Assembly (NCBI RefSeq): GCF_019443965.1
Contig: NZ_CP040814.1
Span: 1,116,001 to 1,180,000, forward strand
Length of the DNA stretch: 64,000 bases
Reading direction: 5' to 3'
DNA from: Salinibacterium sp. M195
GTDB lineage: Bacteria; Actinomycetota; Actinomycetes; Actinomycetales; Microbacteriaceae
A model generated the notes under the pieces. The model saw only the letters and a program-made list of their open reading frames with translations. It was not told the origin of the DNA and ran no database searches. A program made the position numbers and the translations under genes. Numbering within the stretch: position 1 is the stretch's first letter; each line of letters opens with the position of its first letter. Positions 61,218 through 64,000 of this stretch are shown piece by piece.

Positions 61218-61880
61218 GTGAACCTTGCCAGCGGATTCGACAGGGGAGAACTGTCGCTGAAGAGTCGCGTCATCTCTCACATTCGAGACGCGATTCTTTA
61301 CGGAGATTTGGCACCCGGGCGGCGCCTTCCTGAGCGCGAACTCTGCGAGCAGCTGGGTGTGAGTCGCACGCTGATTCGCGAGGCAATTCAGCATCTTCAA
61401 GCAGAAGGTTTGGTTACGGCCATTTCACATCGGGGGCTCACCGTATCGCAGCTCACGGACCGTGATGCGCGCGAAATTTTTGCAGTTCGCGAGGTCCTTG
61501 AGGCGTTCATTGGGCGTCTTTTTGCGGCGAATGCAGGAGTCGACGTCTTTGACGCACTAGAGACTTGTGTCGATGAACTTGGCAACGTCGGTGCATCAGG
61601 CGACTACTCCGCCACTCTTAGGCTAAAACATGAAATCTACGAGATATTGATTCAGGGCTGCGGAAGCGAAACTGTCGGAAACATTCACACTCAATTGAAC
61701 AACCGGATCTCGTTATTGCGTCGCCGTTCACTGGCGAACCCTGGTCGGCTTCAACAGTCGGTGCTTGAGTTGAAGAGCATTGTGGCTGCGGCGCGTGCGC
61801 GGGATATACAGCGCACCGGAGAGTTGTGCGCCGCCCACGTGCGAGCAGCAGCGGCCGCCGCTGGATATACCGAGGAGTAA
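61218..61880 (+). CDS. GntR family (FadR/FCD) transcriptional regulator
   Basis: A 220-residue regulator starting at GTG 61218 after GCGGTAGAA. The winged helix is GRRLPERELCEQLGVSRTLI and the FCD ligand domain spans about 85-215, with the metal-type pattern LRLKHEIYEILI and a final AAHVRAAAAAA. It closes the TRAP cluster and shares its strand, so it probably senses the transported acid. Its ribosome site is weak. The operator before the TRAP receptor gene is a candidate target. Confidence 0.9.
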   Translation: MNLASGFDRGELSLKSRVISHIRDAILYGDLAPGRRLPERELCEQLGVSRTLIREAIQHLQAEGLVTAISHRGLTVSQLTDRDAREIFAVREVLEAFIGRLFAANAGVDVFDALETCVDELGNVGASGDYSATLRLKHEIYEILIQGCGSETVGNIHTQLNNRISLLRRRSLANPGRLQQSVLELKSIVAAARARDIQRTGELCAAHVRAAAAAAGYTEE

Positions 61881-62148
61881 AATCGATAGTGGCGAATGTC
61901 GACGGGGATTTCTCGGCTATGGTGCAACGCTTCGAATGAGTCTGTGCCTACTTCCGTGCGGCCGATCGTGTGGCCCAACGCTGGTTGCGCGCCGTTGACA
62001 CGTGTTTTTCGGACTTCCGGCTGAATCCAGGCTCATACTGTCTTGTTGACTCCGCAGGTTCACGGTAGTGGTCGTGTCTACTGCGACCTTGGTAACAATT
62101 TTGCTGCGAAGGTTGCAAATCTTTAGTTCGTAAAGTTTACTAACAAAC
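61881..62148. other. Intergenic region before the second ROK gene
   Basis: About 270 bases with no gene that I can support. The last 40 bases hold the promoter of the ROK gene; the remainder shows no clear terminator or repeat. Confidence 0.5.
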
Positions 62149-62151
62149 ATG
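62113..62151 (+). promoter_or_regulatory. Promoter of the ROK gene, probably giving a leaderless transcript
   Basis: TTGCAA (62113-62118) and TTTACT (62136-62141) are 17 bases apart. The start codon ATG 62149 lies 7 bases after the -10, the usual start distance, and no ribosome site is visible. An inverted repeat TTAGT-N11-ACTAA (62123-62143) covers spacer and -10, a natural place for autorepression. Confidence 0.5.
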
Positions 62152-63288
62152 ACAATGGGGTTCACCAACGGGAAAGCACTACGGCCAACGGCAAAAGTGC
62201 TGCCCGAGCACGCACGCAATCACAACAGATCACTCGTGATTCAAACGCTCTACCGCCAAGGCGAACTGAGCCGCGCCGACATCGCGCGCGAAACCGGCCT
62301 CACCCGCGTCACGATCTCAGACCTTGTTGCCGAACTCATCGTTGATGGGCTGGTGATTGAAACCGGGCAACGAGAAGGCAGTCGCCCGGGTAAACCCGCG
62401 ACAATGCTCGAGCTGAACGCCGAAGCCTTCGACCTTGTCGGTGTCGACCTCAGCGACTACAGCACCTTCCGCGGCGCCGTTATGGATCTGCATGGAGCGA
62501 TCCGCCACCGTCACGAGATCGCACTAGACGACAGCAGCGGTGCGGATGCCACCACCAAAGTCATTGCGCTAATGGAAGCCCTTCTCGCCAACGTCACCCG
62601 CCCCGTGCTCGGCGTCGGTATCGGATCACCCGGAATCGTCGACCTCGCGGGTGTCGTGTTGAGCGCACCTAACCTTGGCTGGGACGACCTGCCGCTTCAG
62701 AGCATGCTCACCGAACGATTCGATCTGCCCGTTGTCGTCGCCAACGATGCCAACGTCGCCGCGCTGGCCGAGCACAGCTTCGGCGGTGCGGCTAGCGACA
62801 TGATGCTCGTCAAGGTCGGTCACGGTGTCGGCGCGGGACTGCTCTTGGGCGGCATCCCGCTTTTCGGAAGCACCTTTGCGGCTGGCGAAATCGGCCACGT
62901 CGTTGTCGGTACCGACGGCGGGTTGGAATGTGCGTGCGGCAAGACCGGGTGCCTAGAGACGTGGCTCGCGGCACCGCGGTTGGATGCAGCGCTAGCTGGC
63001 ACATCCAATGAAGAAGAACGAAACACGGTTCTAGCAGAAGCAGGGCAACGCCTCGGCATCGCCCTAGCCCCTGTTGTCGGGGCGCTCAATCTTTCAGAGG
63101 TTGTGTTAAGCGGTCCGACCCCATTGCTTGAGGGTGCGCTGAAGCAAGCCACCATCGAGACACTCCGCGCGCGAACGATGGCCAAGTTTCACGGCGATCT
63201 GACGGTGCGGATGACAGCGCTCGGAGAGGACATTGTCATGCGCGGCGCAGCCGTGATGGTGCTCTCCGCGCAACTCGGAGTCTCATAG
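62149..63288 (+). CDS. ROK family transcriptional regulator
   Basis: A 379-residue ROK protein. The winged helix covers about 25-80 (GELSRADIARETGLTRVTIS). The kinase-like part has VVANDANVAALAEHSFGGAA, VGHGVGAGLLLGG and the zinc motif CxCGxxGC at Cys261, Cys263 and Cys268. ATG 62149 may be the first transcribed codons; ATG 62155 is the alternative. It lies 68 bases before a sugar ABC binding-protein gene, the same arrangement as at the left end of the window, so it probably controls that importer. The ligand is unknown. Confidence 0.92.
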   Translation: MTMGFTNGKALRPTAKVLPEHARNHNRSLVIQTLYRQGELSRADIARETGLTRVTISDLVAELIVDGLVIETGQREGSRPGKPATMLELNAEAFDLVGVDLSDYSTFRGAVMDLHGAIRHRHEIALDDSSGADATTKVIALMEALLANVTRPVLGVGIGSPGIVDLAGVVLSAPNLGWDDLPLQSMLTERFDLPVVVANDANVAALAEHSFGGAASDMMLVKVGHGVGAGLLLGGIPLFGSTFAAGEIGHVVVGTDGGLECACGKTGCLETWLAAPRLDAALAGTSNEEERNTVLAEAGQRLGIALAPVVGALNLSEVVLSGPTPLLEGALKQATIETLRARTMAKFHGDLTVRMTALGEDIVMRGAAVMVLSAQLGVS

Positions 63289-63356
63289 TCGAGCTCCATG
63301 CACTACGAGGTGTCCAGTTCTCCGCTGGCACCATCGCCCTAGGAAAGGAAACACAG

Positions 63357-64000
63357 TGAGGAAACTCAGCATCGCGGCGCTTGGCGTCGTGGCAGCGTTA
63401 GCTCTGGCAAGTTGTTCAGCGGGAGACAGCGGCAGCGGCGAAGACGCCACCGCAGACCTGCGCGTGTGGTTGGTCGGAACGGATACTCCCCAAGAGGCCC
63501 GTGACTACCTGATCGACACCTTCGAGTCAGAAAACCCCGGATCGACAATCACCATCGAAGAGCAGGCGTGGGGTGGTCTCGTTGACCTTCTCACCACCAA
63601 CCTCTCCGGCAGTGACAGCCCCGACCTCGTTGAGGTCGGCAACACTCAAGCAGCAGCATTTACGTCGGCGGGCGCATTCCTCGACCTCACTGCTGACTAC
63701 GACGCCTTGGGTGGCGACGACCTTCTTCCCGGATTCGTGGAGGCTGGATCGTACGACGACAAGTTCTATGCAGCGCCGCTCTATTCGGGCTCGCGACTGG
63801 TCTTCTACAAGAAGGATGCCCTTGCTGGGGCGGGGCTGAGCGTTCCGACCACCCTCGACGAGTACATCAGCAACGGTGTCGCGCTCGCGGACGCTAACCC
63901 TGGCGCATCCGGAATCTGGTGGCCAGGACAGGACTGGTACAACGCGCTTCCCTTTATTTGGGAGAACGGTGGCGAAGTTGCCACCTTCGAGGGCGGCGAA
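63357..64000 (+). CDS. Sugar ABC transporter substrate-binding lipoprotein (cut by window end)
   Basis: The first 214 codons of an extracellular solute-binding protein. GTG 63357 follows AGGAAAGGAA. Signal peptide with lipobox LALASC. The family-1 pattern is visible: LRVWLVGTDTPQEARDYL, the PDLVEVGNTQAAAF motif, and SRLVFYKKDALAGAGLSVP. It resembles receptors for oligosaccharides. The frame is open to the right edge; permeases probably follow outside. It is distinct in sequence from the binding protein at 1651-3015. Confidence 0.9.

Noticed and set aside
1..64000. Search for tRNA, rRNA, CRISPR arrays, insertion sequences, prophage or toxin-antitoxin genes
   Set aside because: None was recognised by eye. 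Small RNA genes could be missed without a covariance-model search.

Overview
The window looks like a chromosomal stretch of a moderately high-GC actinobacterium, most likely a member of the Microbacteriaceae (Micrococcales). The evidence is the GC-rich coding sequence with frequent GTG and TTG starts, the sucC-sucD and DUF6350-purN-purH blocks typical of actinobacteria, the Hanks-type kinase, and many lipoproteins with actinobacterial lipoboxes. The genus cannot be fixed from the sequence alone. I see no rRNA, tRNA, CRISPR array, insertion sequence or prophage.

Layout. 1-7988: the tail of an unknown gene, then a ROK repressor, a sugar ABC importer (binding lipoprotein and two permeases) and a cytosolic GH38 alpha-mannosidase. 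8218-10285: sucCD. 10388-13923: minus-strand genes, comprising an EamA exporter, a B3/4-domain protein and an XRE-cupin regulator, then a DUF4166 and SRPBCC pair. 14181-17780: a large secreted subtilase. 17895-22009: an IclR regulator divergent from a channel-dhaK-dhaL-dhaM operon. 22106-25521: DUF6350-purN-purH. 25587-30567: a membrane-anchored dimethylargininase and a heterodimeric ABC exporter. 30749-37039: a GntR regulator, a tripartite tricarboxylate transporter, a DapA-family enzyme and a fused DhaK-DhaL kinase. 37052-40284: an ATL-type protein, a GNAT acetyltransferase, icd and an epimerase-like protein. 40376-43650: a Ser/Thr kinase with a lipoprotein, a PNPOx-like protein and a DUF2231-Rieske protein. 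43675-49043: a K+ channel, then a MacB-type ABC system with adaptor and lipoprotein. 49214-51055: a P-type metal ATPase. 51071-53860: an FMN-binding lipoprotein, ApbE and a membrane flavoreductase. 54268-61880: a TRAP transporter with a dehydrogenase pathway and a GntR regulator. 62149-64000: a second ROK repressor and the start of another sugar ABC binding protein, cut by the window end.

How the genes work together. Most of the window is carbon scavenging: four uptake systems of three or four different types (ABC, MIP channel, TTT, TRAP) each lie beside dedicated catabolic enzymes and a local repressor (ROK, IclR or GntR), usually with a visible palindromic operator. Two different dihydroxyacetone-kinase-type systems are present: a PEP-dependent DhaKLM and a fused DhaK-DhaL enzyme inside a carboxylate-uptake operon. 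The latter, the TRAP pathway, the flavinylated electron-transfer trio and the dimethylargininase fusion are the parts most likely to hold undescribed biology.
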